Source: Aaosphaeria pasadenensis (lineage: Eukaryota > Ascomycota > Dothideomycetes > Pleosporales). Taken from it: a stretch of 64,000 bases of DNA. The notes under the pieces were generated by a model that was given only the letters and a program-made list of their open reading frames with translations, had not been told where the DNA came from and did not search any database. This document shows positions 1 to 11,328 of this stretch, in pieces. Numbering within the stretch: the stretch's first letter is position 1; each line of letters starts with the position of its first letter. The position numbers and the translations under genes were made by a program. The DNA is taken from contig JAKLMB010000002.1 of NCBI GenBank assembly GCA_022813625.1, positions 992,001 through 1,056,000 of the forward strand, read 5' to 3'.

Positions 1-773
1 TTGAAGAGGCTGGAGCCGAATACACGGATACTGCTTCTCTGCCCATGGATAAATGCCGAGAAGTCGTTACCTCTTACCTGACGCCAGGTCTAGGAAACCC
101 TCCGTACTACGCACCTCCACTCTTCAAGCATGGCGACTTAGTCATATCTCAGACCAGCAATATACTCATGTACCTTGGTTCGAAGCTGGGTCTTGCGGGC
201 GCGAATCAAAACGACGAGTACCGAGTAAACGCCCTGGCTCTTACTGCTTTGGATGGCTTGAGCAATGAGGTCCACGATTCTCACCACCCAATTGCTGTCG
301 AGCTTTACTATGAGGATCAGAGAGAGGAAAGCAAAAGGCGTTGTCAGGAATGGATCAAGACTCGTCTTCCCAAACATCTTGGATACTGGGAGAGAGCTCT
401 GGCCAGTGATGAAGGCGGTAATTGGTTATTGGGAAAGACTTTCACATACGCTGATCTGGTTTTATTTCAGGCAAGTTCACTTCAATCGTGTTCCAGACAT
501 CTGACTTTGTTTTCACAATGCAAGGCGGTGTCAAGGTAAACTATGTTTGCTAACCTAAGCCTTGACTTTTAGTGTCTCGATGGTTGCAAATTCGCATTCC
601 CCAAAGCCATGAGCCAGGCCAAGGAGTCTGGTAAATACAATCGGGTGTTCCGCCTGTGGGAGGACGTGAAAGCTCGCCCAAATGTAGCTGCATATCTCGC
701 GAGCGAGAAGAGACAGAAGTATGACTGGGGTATCTACCGGTACTACCCGGACAATGACGTCCTCGCTGAGTAG
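1..773 (+). CDS. Glutathione S-transferase, 5'-partial
   Basis: The gene runs in from the left edge; the open frame starts at base 3 and the true start lies outside. Exons are <1-470 and 573-773, giving 222 visible residues. The first part is the end of a thioredoxin-like GST_N domain (a proline pair before the FKHGDLVISQT stretch, then ILMYLG), followed by a helical GST_C domain with YADLVLFQ. GSTs of this kind conjugate glutathione to electrophiles in the cytosol. The intron 471-572 (102 nt) starts with GCAAGT rather than GT; it has a GCTAAC branch point and a TTTTAG acceptor, and joining there gives FQ-CLDGCKFAFP in frame. The gene lies 966 bp upstream of the polyketide synthase on the same strand, so a detoxifying or tailoring role in that pathway is possible but unproven. 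Confidence 0.85.
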
Positions 774-1506
774 ATGTATGGATGGGTCACACAAACGCAA
801 CAACCTTGAATGGATTCAGGCAGCCATGAGTGAACCCAACATTCCACATCAGCAACAATATTAAATGTTTTGATAAAATAGTAGGACCGATGAATACAAA
901 ACTAAGTAATACAAGAGTTCTACTATTCCATGCCAAAAATGTCTTCTTTAAGCTTACCCCGCGCGTTCACTAAGTATTAGTATCTCTCCCCTTTCGCCCC
1001 CACGCAGTTTTATGCACGAAACAGTCAATTAAGCTGAGGATGGTTTAGCAGCGATTTTCGGTCTCCGAACGTAGATTAATCTACATATCTGTCGAGGAAC
1101 CAGACGAACTAGTAAAAATCATTCTTGACCACTCCTTCTTTAGGGGATTACGGCTGACTTTTGCGTTAGCGTGCTTGTTGTGGCTTTGCAGCTTTATCAA
1201 CGCACCAGCCGTCATGCTGGAAGCCTGAAATCGGTCAGTGTGGGCGTTGCAGGTTTCGTGTATCCTTTCGGATCCTACCCGCCGAAATATCTCGCCTACG
1301 AAAAGCTGCACTGAATAGTATTAGGAGAAGAGTCTGACGCAATCATTCTTGGTAGCCACGCATTCCTCCACAGCTTCGACTGCTGCAGGCTAAAAGCTGC
1401 ATCCTACTGAATCACGCATGTAGGCGTACAGCAAGAACTGAACGATTGGCTCTCTTATTGCTTGCTAAGGCTGAACGCCGATTTCAGGTTTCTCTTGTAC
1501 GGAGGT

Positions 1507-1521
1507 TCCGATGCGATCGGA
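1507..1521. promoter_or_regulatory. Inverted repeat TCCGAT-GCG-ATCGGA, possible Zn2Cys6 site
   Basis: Perfect 6-bp arms around GCG give CCG-N7-CGG, an arrangement of half-sites that binuclear zinc-cluster regulators can bind. It lies about 220 bp upstream of the PKS start codon. Its function is inferred only from position and shape. Confidence 0.3.
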
Positions 1522-1698
1522 CCTTCACAATCATTTTACGTTGAGAAGTCTGGGTACCCATGTTCAAGCGGCACAGCGTACATTCATAGATACAGCGTCA
1601 TACTCTACGCTATCAATAAATATAATAATCACTAGAGCAGATAAATAAATAATACAGTTCCTCTCACTGCTGACTTCAATTTGGGATAAACTTTCTCT

Positions 1699-1722
1699 AT
1701 GCCTCCTGATGACATTAATTGA
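1699..1722 (+). other. Short upstream ORF before the PKS
   Basis: An ATG at 1699 opens a seven-codon frame (MPPDDIN) that stops at 1722, 17 bases before the PKS ATG at 1740. If the transcript starts upstream of 1699, ribosomes would meet this ATG first and it could dampen PKS translation. The transcript start is unknown. Confidence 0.35.
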
Positions 1723-1739
1723 ATTGGTTGATTTCAAAC

Positions 1740-4700
1740 ATGCCGTTTTCTAAGGAGACTCAGATCTCTTCGGTTGAGTGCAATGAACACAACCTAGGGG
1801 GATCGTATAGTGACATATCAGATGATAGCATCACCCATGAATCATGGAATACATCGGACTACCCACCTCATTCAATTGCTGTGGTGGGCATGGCTGGAAA
1901 GTTTCCAGAGGCAGATTCAGTTGAAGAGCTATGGGATTTGCTGCTTGATGGAAAATCCGTCGTCAAGCCCGCTCCTGTAGAGCGCCTTCAGTTGCCCCAG
2001 ACCGGGAGCTATTCAGACACCAAGTGGTGGGGAAACTTCCTCAAAGACCCTGATGCTTTCGATCATCGTTTCTTCAAAAAGCCCTCTCGAGAGGCAGTCG
2101 CCTGGGACCCGCAGCAGAGGATTCTACTTGAAGTCCTATACCAAGCGCTTGAGTCTGCGGGTTACTTTGGACCCTCTTCAGGAAACGAAACCAACGATTA
2201 CGGTTGTTACGTTGGGGCGGTCATGAACAATTATTATGACAACCTATCCTGCCACCCTCCGACGGCGTACGCCATGCCAGGAACATCAAGGCCGTTTCTT
2301 AGCGGCGTCATGAGCCATCATTTCGGATGGACAGGGCCAGCTTTGACCATTGACACAGCCTGTTCATCTTCACTGGTAGCCATAAACACCGCGTGTCGGG
2401 CCATATGGTCTGGCGAGTGTTCTCGTGCAATAGCAGCTGGAACCAATGTTATTTCGAGTCCATTCGACTACCAAAACCTGAATGCGGCAGGATTTCTCAG
2501 TCCATCAGGACAATGCAAGCCATTTGACGCGGGTGCCGATGGCTATTGCAGAGGCGAAGGTGTTGGAGTTGTCGTTCTGAAAAAGCTCTCCCATGCTATT
2601 CAGGAAAACAACAATATCCTTGGTGTGATTGTTGGATCTGCGGCGAATCAAAACCAAAACTTCAGTCACATAACAGTTCCCCACTCGGGCTCGCAAGTGG
2701 AGTTATACCATAAAGCGATGAAACTCGGCAATGTGAGGCCTGAGGAAGTCTCTTACGTCGAAGCACATGGAACCGGAACGGGGGTTGGAGACCCCGTCGA
2801 AGCCCGCAGCATACGCGATGCGTTCGGTGGTCCACAGAGAGACTCTATCCTCCACTTGAGTTCGATCAAAGGGAACATCGGACATACGGAGGCGTCTGCC
2901 GGCGTTTCTGGTCTGATTAAGGTGCTGCTTATGATGAAGCATGGGATGATACCCAAGCAAGCGAGCTTCCACTCACTCAATCCTAAGATCTCAGCGCTCG
3001 ATAAGGACCGTATGGCAATCCCCACGAAAAATTTGTCATGGAAAGCCTCAACACGCGTGGCTTGTGTCAATAGCTACGGTGCCGCCGGTAGCAACTCGAC
3101 GTTGTTGGTTCGAGAGAAGCCGCCATTTGAGAAACCATCATCACCTGTACAGCTTTCCGAATATCCCATTCTTATATCTGCCGGCAGTGAGAATAGTCTT
3201 TCTATGTACGCAAAGAAGCTGCTTAAGTGGCTACCAAATCCAAACAGGAACCCTGACCAATTGCTTGCATCGTTGGCATTCAATTTGGCCGATAGGGCCA
3301 ACCATACACTTCCATTCCTCTTTTCCACTTCGGTATCCAACATTCAGGGGCTTCAAAGTGCGCTTGAAAAGCTCTCCCACGGATCTGGCATCGAGAAAGC
3401 GAACAGTTCGCAACCTGTAGTCCTTGTAATTGGAGGTCAAGAGAGCGATGCCATTGGTCTATCTCAAGAACTCTACCAATCCTCCCCAATCTTCCGCAAG
3501 CATCTCAATCACTGCGACCGAATCTTACTCTCCAGGGGTCTTGATAGCGTTCATTCATCTCTGTTCCAAAATGAACCCATCAACAAGCTTACAAGCTTGC
3601 ACGCTGCTCTGTTCGCCGTGCAATACGCTTCAGCTAAGGCATGGATTGATTGCGGATTGAAGGTCGATGCAGTCGTTGGACACAGCTTTGGACAACTTAC
3701 TGCATTTTGTATATCCGGCGCGCTCTCACTCTCTGACGCTTTGACGCTTGTTGTTGAGAGGGCATCTCTTATGCAAAAGCATTGGGGCTCCGAGCGCGGG
3801 TCCATGCTTTCTCTCCAGACAGATCGAAGAACTGTGGATGAAATTCTGCGATCACTCAAGGCTTCACGGCGTGGCTTTGACGCGGAAATAGCTTGTTATA
3901 ATGGCCCAAGGAGCCACGTTGCGGTTGGTACTGCTGATGACATTGAATCTATCGAGAGCTATATTTATGAATCACCCTCTCTACGGGGATCGATTCGCAG
4001 AAAGAGACTTAGAGTCACGCATGGATTTCACTCCAAATTCACGGAGCCCATGTTGTCTCACCTTACAGATCTAGCGAAGACGTTGGATTGGAGACAGCCG
4101 ACACTGCACCTCGAGACTTGCGATGAGATCAGCAGCTTCACCGAACCAGACCATACCATAGTCTCGAACCATACAAGATCTCCAGTTTTCTTCCAGCAGG
4201 CCATCGAAAGACTAGAAAAGAAGTTCTCGAAGGCTACTTGGGTAGAGGCTGGTCGGGGATCTTCAATCACACAGCTCGCGAAAGACGCACTCCTAAATTC
4301 GGAGGGACACTTATTCATTGCGCCACATCTGACCTCATCGAATGCTTCCAGGTCTTTGATTGACAAAACCATTGACTTATGGAAATCCGGGCATTCCGTT
4401 CAATTCTGGCCCTTCCATCGAAGCCAGAAGCCTCTTTATGAGCACTTGGATATCCCACTCTATCAATTCGAAAAGACGAGGCATTGGCTTCCATTCCTAA
4501 GACAAAGTTCACGGCAGGACTCTGGCAGAGAAGAGGATAGACCGGTTGAAGACAAACATGATCTTCTCACCTTCTTGAATTTCAGAGATAGTCACCAGAA
4601 AGAAGCAATCTTTCGAATAGACCCACAGTCAGATCGCTTCCAGGAAATGCTAGCAGGCCACGTCATGGCAGACCAAACCCTTGCTCCAGCGTCTCTTTAT

Positions 4701-7700
4701 CTTGAGGTCATCTGCAGGGCGGCCTTGGTTCTTCAAAAGGATACGGAAGCTAAGGACTATGTTCCGACTGTTGATGATTTGCGAATGAAGTCCCCCATCG
4801 GTCACGACATGACAGCGGACATCTTGCTTACCCTGGAGAAATTAGGGGGGAACAAGACTTCATGGTCATTCTCTATTACCACTCAGGGAGGCGTAATGCA
4901 GCGTAAACGCCCATATGAACATTCCACGGGTGTGATAAGTCTCAAGAGGAGAGATGACTCTCAAGCAGCACGGCATTTCAAGCGGTTCGAATCTTTGACC
5001 GGTTATCGTCGATGTGAAGCAATTTTCAACAATCCCGATGCTGAGACGATGCAAGGAAACCACATCTACCGTGCATTCAGTACCGTTGTCAGTTATGGAC
5101 CCACCTTTCATGGTATCAAGAAGGTAGCATGTGTCGGCGAGGAAGCTGCCGGAATCGTGGCTGTTACTCCAGATCTCGCTGCACCAGCTGATCAACGTCT
5201 CTGCGATACTCCGATGACGGACAGTTTCATGCAATTCGCGGGATTCTTGGTGAATTACTTCAATAATCCGAACTTGGAAGATGTGTTTGTTTGTATGGAG
5301 ATCGAACACATCGAATTTGGTGGACGTTTCAACCCGGATGCTAGAGAGTGGGTTGTTTATTCGAACATGACTGGGGGCGGTGATTGCGACGTATCATCAG
5401 ATGTATATGTCTTCGATGCCGAAAGCAAGAATATGGTCATGGCGACATTTGGCTTGCGGTTTACGAAAATGCAAAAGGCAAAGCTTGCAAACTTGCTCAA
5501 GAATGTCAACAAACCTGAGGCATCGATTGCGAAACCTCAGAAGACCTTACCCCCTGCCGTTGAGGTTGCTATTCCTGCAGTACAGACTGTCCGAAGGACT
5601 TCGCCTCCAAATCTCTCAAGCAAAAGAAACGAGCTTATTCAAGTATTATCGAATATTACCGATGTACCGATTAAAGAGATCAGCGCGGATTCTGCATTAG
5701 AAGATCTTGGAATCGATTCGCTCATGGCGACTGAAGTCTTGAACGACATCCGAAAAAACTTGGGAATAAACATTGATCTTTCCAGCTTCCTACTTTTCCC
5801 CAGCATTGACGCCATTGTAGCATACATCGACGAAACGTCTGGCGTCAGCAGCGATGATGAGCCTTTCGACACACCGCCAACTACCGATGCAGACAGCGAT
5901 GTCTCCGGCATGAGCACACCCGCACAGAATAATGTGGCTAGACTAGTACTTCAACCAGAAATCAGCAGGCCCGAGATTGTATCTTCAATCGGTACTTTTG
6001 AGGAATCCCGATGGGATTTCGACTCAATAGCCCGCGAAAACAAAGCTGCTGGCTTTTGGACTGAAGCATATCCTCGTCAGGCAAGGCTTGTCCGCGCTTA
6101 CGTTTTAGAGGCATTTTCCGCCTTAGGATGCGACTTGACCAATCTGCGGACTGGAGAGCATATCCCCCAAGTCAGAACACCGGATAGACATGCAAAACTT
6201 GTGGAGCAACTCTATCGCGTGCTCGAAGACGGAAAGCTGATCTCTCCAAGCCGTCACGGATTCGTCAGAGCCGATGTTGAAGTTGATGAAACACCTGCTG
6301 AATCGATCTATCAACAGATTATCGGTCTTCATCCCCAACACGACAACGTTCTCAAACTAACCCGAGCAGTCGGTTCCCGTCTGGCGGAGTGTTTGGTGGG
6401 TGATGAAGATGGCTTGCAAATAGTTTTCGGCAATAAGGAGACAAAAGCAACTCTAGAAGCAATGTACGAGTTCTGGCCTTTGCTACGCACACCCACTATG
6501 GTTCTCAGCAACTTCCTACAGAGGGCTTTCACCAATGCAAAAGGCGATGGGAAGTTCCGCATCCTCGAAGTAGGTGCTGGCACCGGTGGCACGACGCGAT
6601 ACATTGTCAATGCACTCAAAAGTCAGGGCATACCATTTGAATATGTTTTCACCGACATCTCTTCGTCACTGGTGTCAGAAGCAAGGAAGAAATTTAAGGG
6701 TATTGATGAAGTGTCCTTCGACGTTGTCAATATTGAAAAGCCAATCAAACCGGAATATGAAGAAGCCTTCCATTGCATCATTGCAACGAATTGCATACAC
6801 GCGACGCGGAATCTTGAAGCTTCGCTCACGAATCTTCGAAAGATGCTTCGAGAGGACGGTACATTGACTCTCATCGAAATTACCAAGAACATGTTCTGGC
6901 TCGATATTGTTGTTGGTCTTTTTGAAGGCTGGTGGCTGTTCGAGGACGATCGTTCGCATGCGCTGGTCAATGAAAAGCATTGGGAGCGTGTGATGAAGAG
7001 TTCCGGCTTCAAAGAGGTACTGTGGTCAGATGGCGCAACGCCCGAATCCGAGACAGTTCGTGTAATCGCTGCGTTTCCCCGCGGTGACCCAACCAGACGT
7101 GGGGCAGCATTGCAACCCAGGAAACCTGCCAACCCTGTCGTGGAAACTGTTGTGTATAAGAGAATTGGAAACTTGGATATTCACGCCGATATCTACTATC
7201 CCGGTGAAGGACATTCCTCGAATAAGAAGTTACCTATTGGTAAGTACTGAACGATCATATCTCAATTGGCCTGTTAACTTACTTTGTGTAGCCTTGATGA
7301 TTCACGGGGGAAGCCATTGCCTGTTCTCTCGAAAGCAAATCAGACCGGCACAGACGCGTCTACTACTTGCAAAGGGATTTCTACCTGTCAGCCTAGATCA
7401 TCGATTGTGCCCCGAAGTGAGCCTTTCCGAGGGCGGCATGGTAGACGTCTGCGACGCTCTTGACTGGGCTCGTCATACATTGCCATACCTTGATCATCAC
7501 AGGCCTGGGCTACAGATCGATGGAGAGAGAGTCGTTGTGGTTGGTTGGTCGTCTGGAGGACAGCTTGCGATGTCCCTAGGGTGGACTGCCCCGAAGAGAG
7601 GATTGCGTCCTCCAGAGGCTGTCCTTTCGTTCTATGCACCTACAAATTATGAAGATGAGTGGTGGAGACACCCCATCCAGCCCATCGGTGCAGAAGACAC

Positions 7701-8214
7701 AGGTTACAAGTATGACGTCTTGGAGGCAATTCAGGACCAACCCATTACTCACTACGATGAAGTGGGCGCCTGGGAACCACTCTCAGAGCCCCGACTTCTT
7801 ACCGATCCTCGATGTCGCGTCGTACTTCACATCAACTGGAAAGCCCAAACTCTTCCCATCATCCTTGGTGGGCTTCCCAGCAGGACGAAGGCCAATAAGA
7901 GTTCAGAGCCGAAGGACTGGAATGCCCTTCCTCAGCCTGACAACGAGACAATCGTAGCTGCCAGTGCACTTGCACAGATCCGTGAAGGCAACTACAACAC
8001 CCCCACTTTCTTGATACACGGCACGGCTGATGACCTCGTTCCATGGACGCAAAGTCGTGATACATATGCCGCATTGGTTGAGCGGGGTACGAATGCAGAT
8101 TTGGTATTGATTGAGAACGCACCACATATCTGTGATCTGAGCAGTGACCCAGACTCCGAAGGGTGGAAAGCCACTGTTCGCGGATACGAGTTCCTCTATG
8201 ATTATGTATCTTAA
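1740..8214 (+). CDS. Non-reducing polyketide synthase, KS-AT-PT-ACP-CMeT-hydrolase, no SAT
   Basis: Two exons, 1740-7239 and 7292-8214, with a 52-nt phase-1 intron, encode 2140 aa. The frame is open back to a TTG at 1719 with a stop directly before it, so ATG 1740 is the first start. Domains in order: ketosynthase (from residue 46; DTACSSS with C208, then H343 and H382), acyltransferase (GHSFG with S649; GFHS with H764), product template (H974, D1161), one ACP (LGIDSL with S1327), C-methyltransferase (ILEVGAGTGG at 1608-1617), and a C-terminal alpha/beta hydrolase (HGG at 1838-1840, GWSSG with S1920, D2080, H2112). There are no reducing domains. The family makes C-methylated aromatic acids of the methylorsellinate type in the cytosol; the hydrolase probably releases the free acid. 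Characterised relatives with CMeT and hydrolase normally carry an N-terminal SAT; here only about 45 residues precede the KS. All catalytic residues are present, so the enzyme looks functional. Confidence 0.93.
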
Positions 8215-9376
8215 GTATTGCATAAGATCTCCTTCGGGAATGGAGTAAGAAGGAGTTATATCAAAAGCTATTGACACCTTTGTCGATAGTTTCCCCAACA
8301 CTGTGATGAGGGATAGGAGCCTGAATAAATGGCATAGTTGCTGCCCTATCAATGGTCTTGGTTCCAGTATCTTGTCATTGGAAGTTCCACAACAATTCCA
8401 CATTCTTCGTATATTCCTGCATTGTGCTCAGTTGATTTCACATTATGCAGTGCACACGATGAATTCGGTGCCAAGTTGAACAAATAACAGGCTGAATCCA
8501 TTTCCGTTTGACTTGATTCGACGTGCGCGCTACAATAGACAGCAATTGACCGTATTCCTTTTGGCCTGCAAGTATTTCAGGTGTCTAGACAAGGCAAAAA
8601 GCAATGAGGAGTCGCTCAGCCTGGCGAAGCTCCAGCTCTTTCATGATATTCATTCCCTTAGTTCTTACGCAAGCCACAGCACAACCCCGCATATTTGGGG
8701 GCCGAGCTGATGACCCTGAGGGTGACAGTCGATTCCGATTCTATGGTGGAGCCCATTCGGGCTAGCGACCTCCCGCTCTAATTGGCAATAGGCTGCATCT
8801 TGTGAACATTGTATCCCCCATCTTCTGCAATCCACAGTTCGCAGCACAAAGCCAATTGTGACCTAGATGAGCCCAATCCGCCAGCCACGCTGTGTCTCAA
8901 TACGTCTCAATGGAGAATTCAGAGGCCTTCCACACCGCCGTCGATCATCTAGGCTACGCCTTATACAGATTGCATCGCTTGGCTGCCCCCCATCAGCTCG
9001 CTTCTCCGCTAAAAGGGGCGCATTGGCTGGAAGCTGACAGCGTGGGTCCCCAAAGCTGAACCCTCTAAATGTTGGTCCTCGAGCAACGTGCAATGAGAAG
9101 CAGGCAACGATTAAGATTGTGATGGGATAAATTGAGCATTTGCCTTGTCGTGCAGGACGGTCTTGTGTTGTCCTTCAGCGATCCGATCCGCTTACGCCTG
9201 TGCAACGATTTCGACGTTTGGTGCTATATTACACACGTCGCCTCCGCACTTTCCTCAGCCTGACGCCTAGTTACTTAGTCTTGACTGAGAGGAACACTAG
9301 ACATTCTACATACTTTTGCTAAAGACATCGCATCTCAGGGGTCTTCTTTGAATCTACATCGAAATCCCTGTTTAAC
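8215..9376. other. Intergenic region between PKS and DUF2235 gene
   Basis: Only short, unrelated open frames on both strands. It presumably holds the PKS terminator and the promoter of the DUF2235 gene. One stress-element-like AAAAGGGG lies near 9011-9018. No other structure was recognised. Confidence 0.5.
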
Positions 9377-11181
9377 ATGGGCTCTAATCAGGACCTACCG
9401 TGGAGCCGCCGCATCATCATCTGCTGCGACGGTACCTGGCAGTCCAGCGTTGATATCAAGGAGAACGTACCTTCCAATGTCACCAAGCTATGTCGACACA
9501 TTGCCCGCATTGGCCACGACAAAAACAACCCCAGCAAGAAATTCCATCAATTGGTTTACTACGACAGCGGCGTCGGCACAGGCAACATATCAAGTTCCGA
9601 AAAGAGGCGACAAGGCGGCTTGGGGGCCGGCCTAGCAGAGAACGTCATCGAAGCGTACAACTTCATCGTTTTGAACTATGAGCCTGGCGATGAGATCTTC
9701 TGCTTCGGGTTCTCGAGGGGCGCCTACACCGCGAGAGCCGTTGCGGGCTTGGTGACAGATATCGGCGTCATCAAACCACTTGACATGCAAGTATTTCCAG
9801 CAATCTATCGAGCATATAAGCGAAATGAGGAGGGTAAGGAATTCCGGGATACCGACGAGTGGAAAGAGTTTATCAACGGCAAGCTTAGCCAAAGAGGGCA
9901 CGACCTGAGCGCAAGCCAACGCAACAACGGGGCCATAAACCGAGCTCAAAGCTGGGAAATTCCACCCCACGGCGACCTTTCTGGTAGTGAACAAAGCCGC
10001 AAAGTCAAAGTCGTTGGTGTTTGGGATACGGTTGGCAGCTTGGGTATTCCTGACGTGGCCATCTTTGATAATTCCAACCTTCGCACCAAACATGGATTTC
10101 ATAATGTCAAGCTCAACGGTAGTAAGTAGTACATGTTCTCAGATGAAGTTGCAAAACTGACTTTGACTAGGTATCGAGCATGCTTTCCATGCACTGGCGC
10201 TGGATGAGAAACGAAAAGCCTTCCGTCCAACGCTGTGGTATATCCCTAATGAGTTGATCAAAGAGGGCAAGCCGCTTCCAGAGTTGAAGCAAGTTTGGTT
10301 CCCAGGGGTGCATATCAACTCTGGTGGTGGAGCAGACGATTGCATTACAGAGATGAAGGGTGATCTAGAGCGTAAGTGCACCATCGTCACTGCTAGAACA
10401 TCTCCGACTAATTGGGACTACAGATCTTGCAATGACGAGCTTTTGCTGGATGCTGCAATGCATTTCGCCTTATCTCACAATCGACCAAACTGCGTTTCAT
10501 TCATCAATGGAGCAATACCAGCGCTGGCTGGACACAGTCCGCTACAATTGCACCTACCATCACGAAACCCTATTCGATTGGGTGAAGAAGAAGATCCCCA
10601 ACATCCCGATCATCAACCCCGCCGACGATGATCTTGCACCGCCAAAACGAGACCCCGCGCATGTTCATTCCAATTTCGACTATGGCTGGGGCACAGGGCC
10701 AATTGTGGACTCTTACGGTGGCATGTATCGTCTAGCAGGAGTTTACCCGCGCGTACCGGGCCACTGCCAGGCTGAGATCTACGAGGACGAAAGTAAAGAG
10801 TACAAGCTTCAGGATGTCGCCAAGTATGGTCGGACAAACGAGTACATCCATCCAGTCTGCCATTACCGCGATGTTGTTCGAGGCCCAGAACCCCAATCTG
10901 CACTCAGGGATTGGACCCGCAATTTCGAGCCTGAAGAGCATGGCAAGGGTAGGTTCTGGTGGCGTATTAAGAAAGAGAAGAAAGCATTGCCAGAGTGGGT
11001 GATACTGAAGCACGAGAACGATGAAGTGAACTTCGAAAGAGCATGGTACAATCACTGCGAGAAGACGGACCAATCTCTTGCCAAGTTGAAGAAGAGTGGC
11101 TACGTCAAAGATTTTCTGGCGACACTCGATGAAAGGGTGGATTTCACGGTCAAGGATCGGGACGCCGATGTGTATCCGTGA
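9377..11181 (+). CDS. DUF2235 (Tle1-like) alpha/beta hydrolase
   Basis: Three exons, 9377-10121, 10171-10371 and 10424-11181, join in frame to 567 aa. The introns are 49 and 52 nt with GTAAGT donors. The N-terminus carries the CCDGTWQ signature of the family, and the nucleophile elbow GFSRGAYTAR places the likely catalytic Ser at residue 113. A VWDTVGSLG stretch and LAMTSFCWM further on also fit DUF2235. In bacteria the related Tle1 domain is a phospholipase effector; fungal members are mostly uncharacterised, so the substrate here is unknown. No signal peptide or clear membrane segment is visible, suggesting a cytosolic enzyme. The ATG has a good context (AACATGG). It lies 1.2 kb downstream of the PKS on the same strand and converges on the monooxygenase gene with 147 bp between stop codons; cluster membership is a guess. 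Confidence 0.88.
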
Positions 11182-11328
11182 ACAAGGTTCTGTTGCGGAA
11201 GAAAATGGTTTTATGGCGCTCTATATCTATTTGTTTGATACTACAGTAATCGAAATGATTGTAACCCGATCCCTCGTCTTCAATGAACAATTATATGTAA
11301 AAGTACAAAAGTCGCCGGTCAGGATGCT

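Larger units (their letters stand above)
774..1739. other. Intergenic region, GST 3' flank and PKS promoter
   Basis: No convincing gene. The last 130 bases before the PKS are AT-rich with TATA-like stretches around 1615-1660. No reading frame resembling a starter-unit acyltransferase (SAT) domain could be found here on the plus strand, which matters because the PKS that follows lacks one. Confidence 0.6.

Noticed and set aside
1081..1311. Minus-strand frame upstream of the PKS considered as a SAT remnant
   Set aside because: Wrong strand for the PKS and no GxCxG-type active site or other SAT feature.
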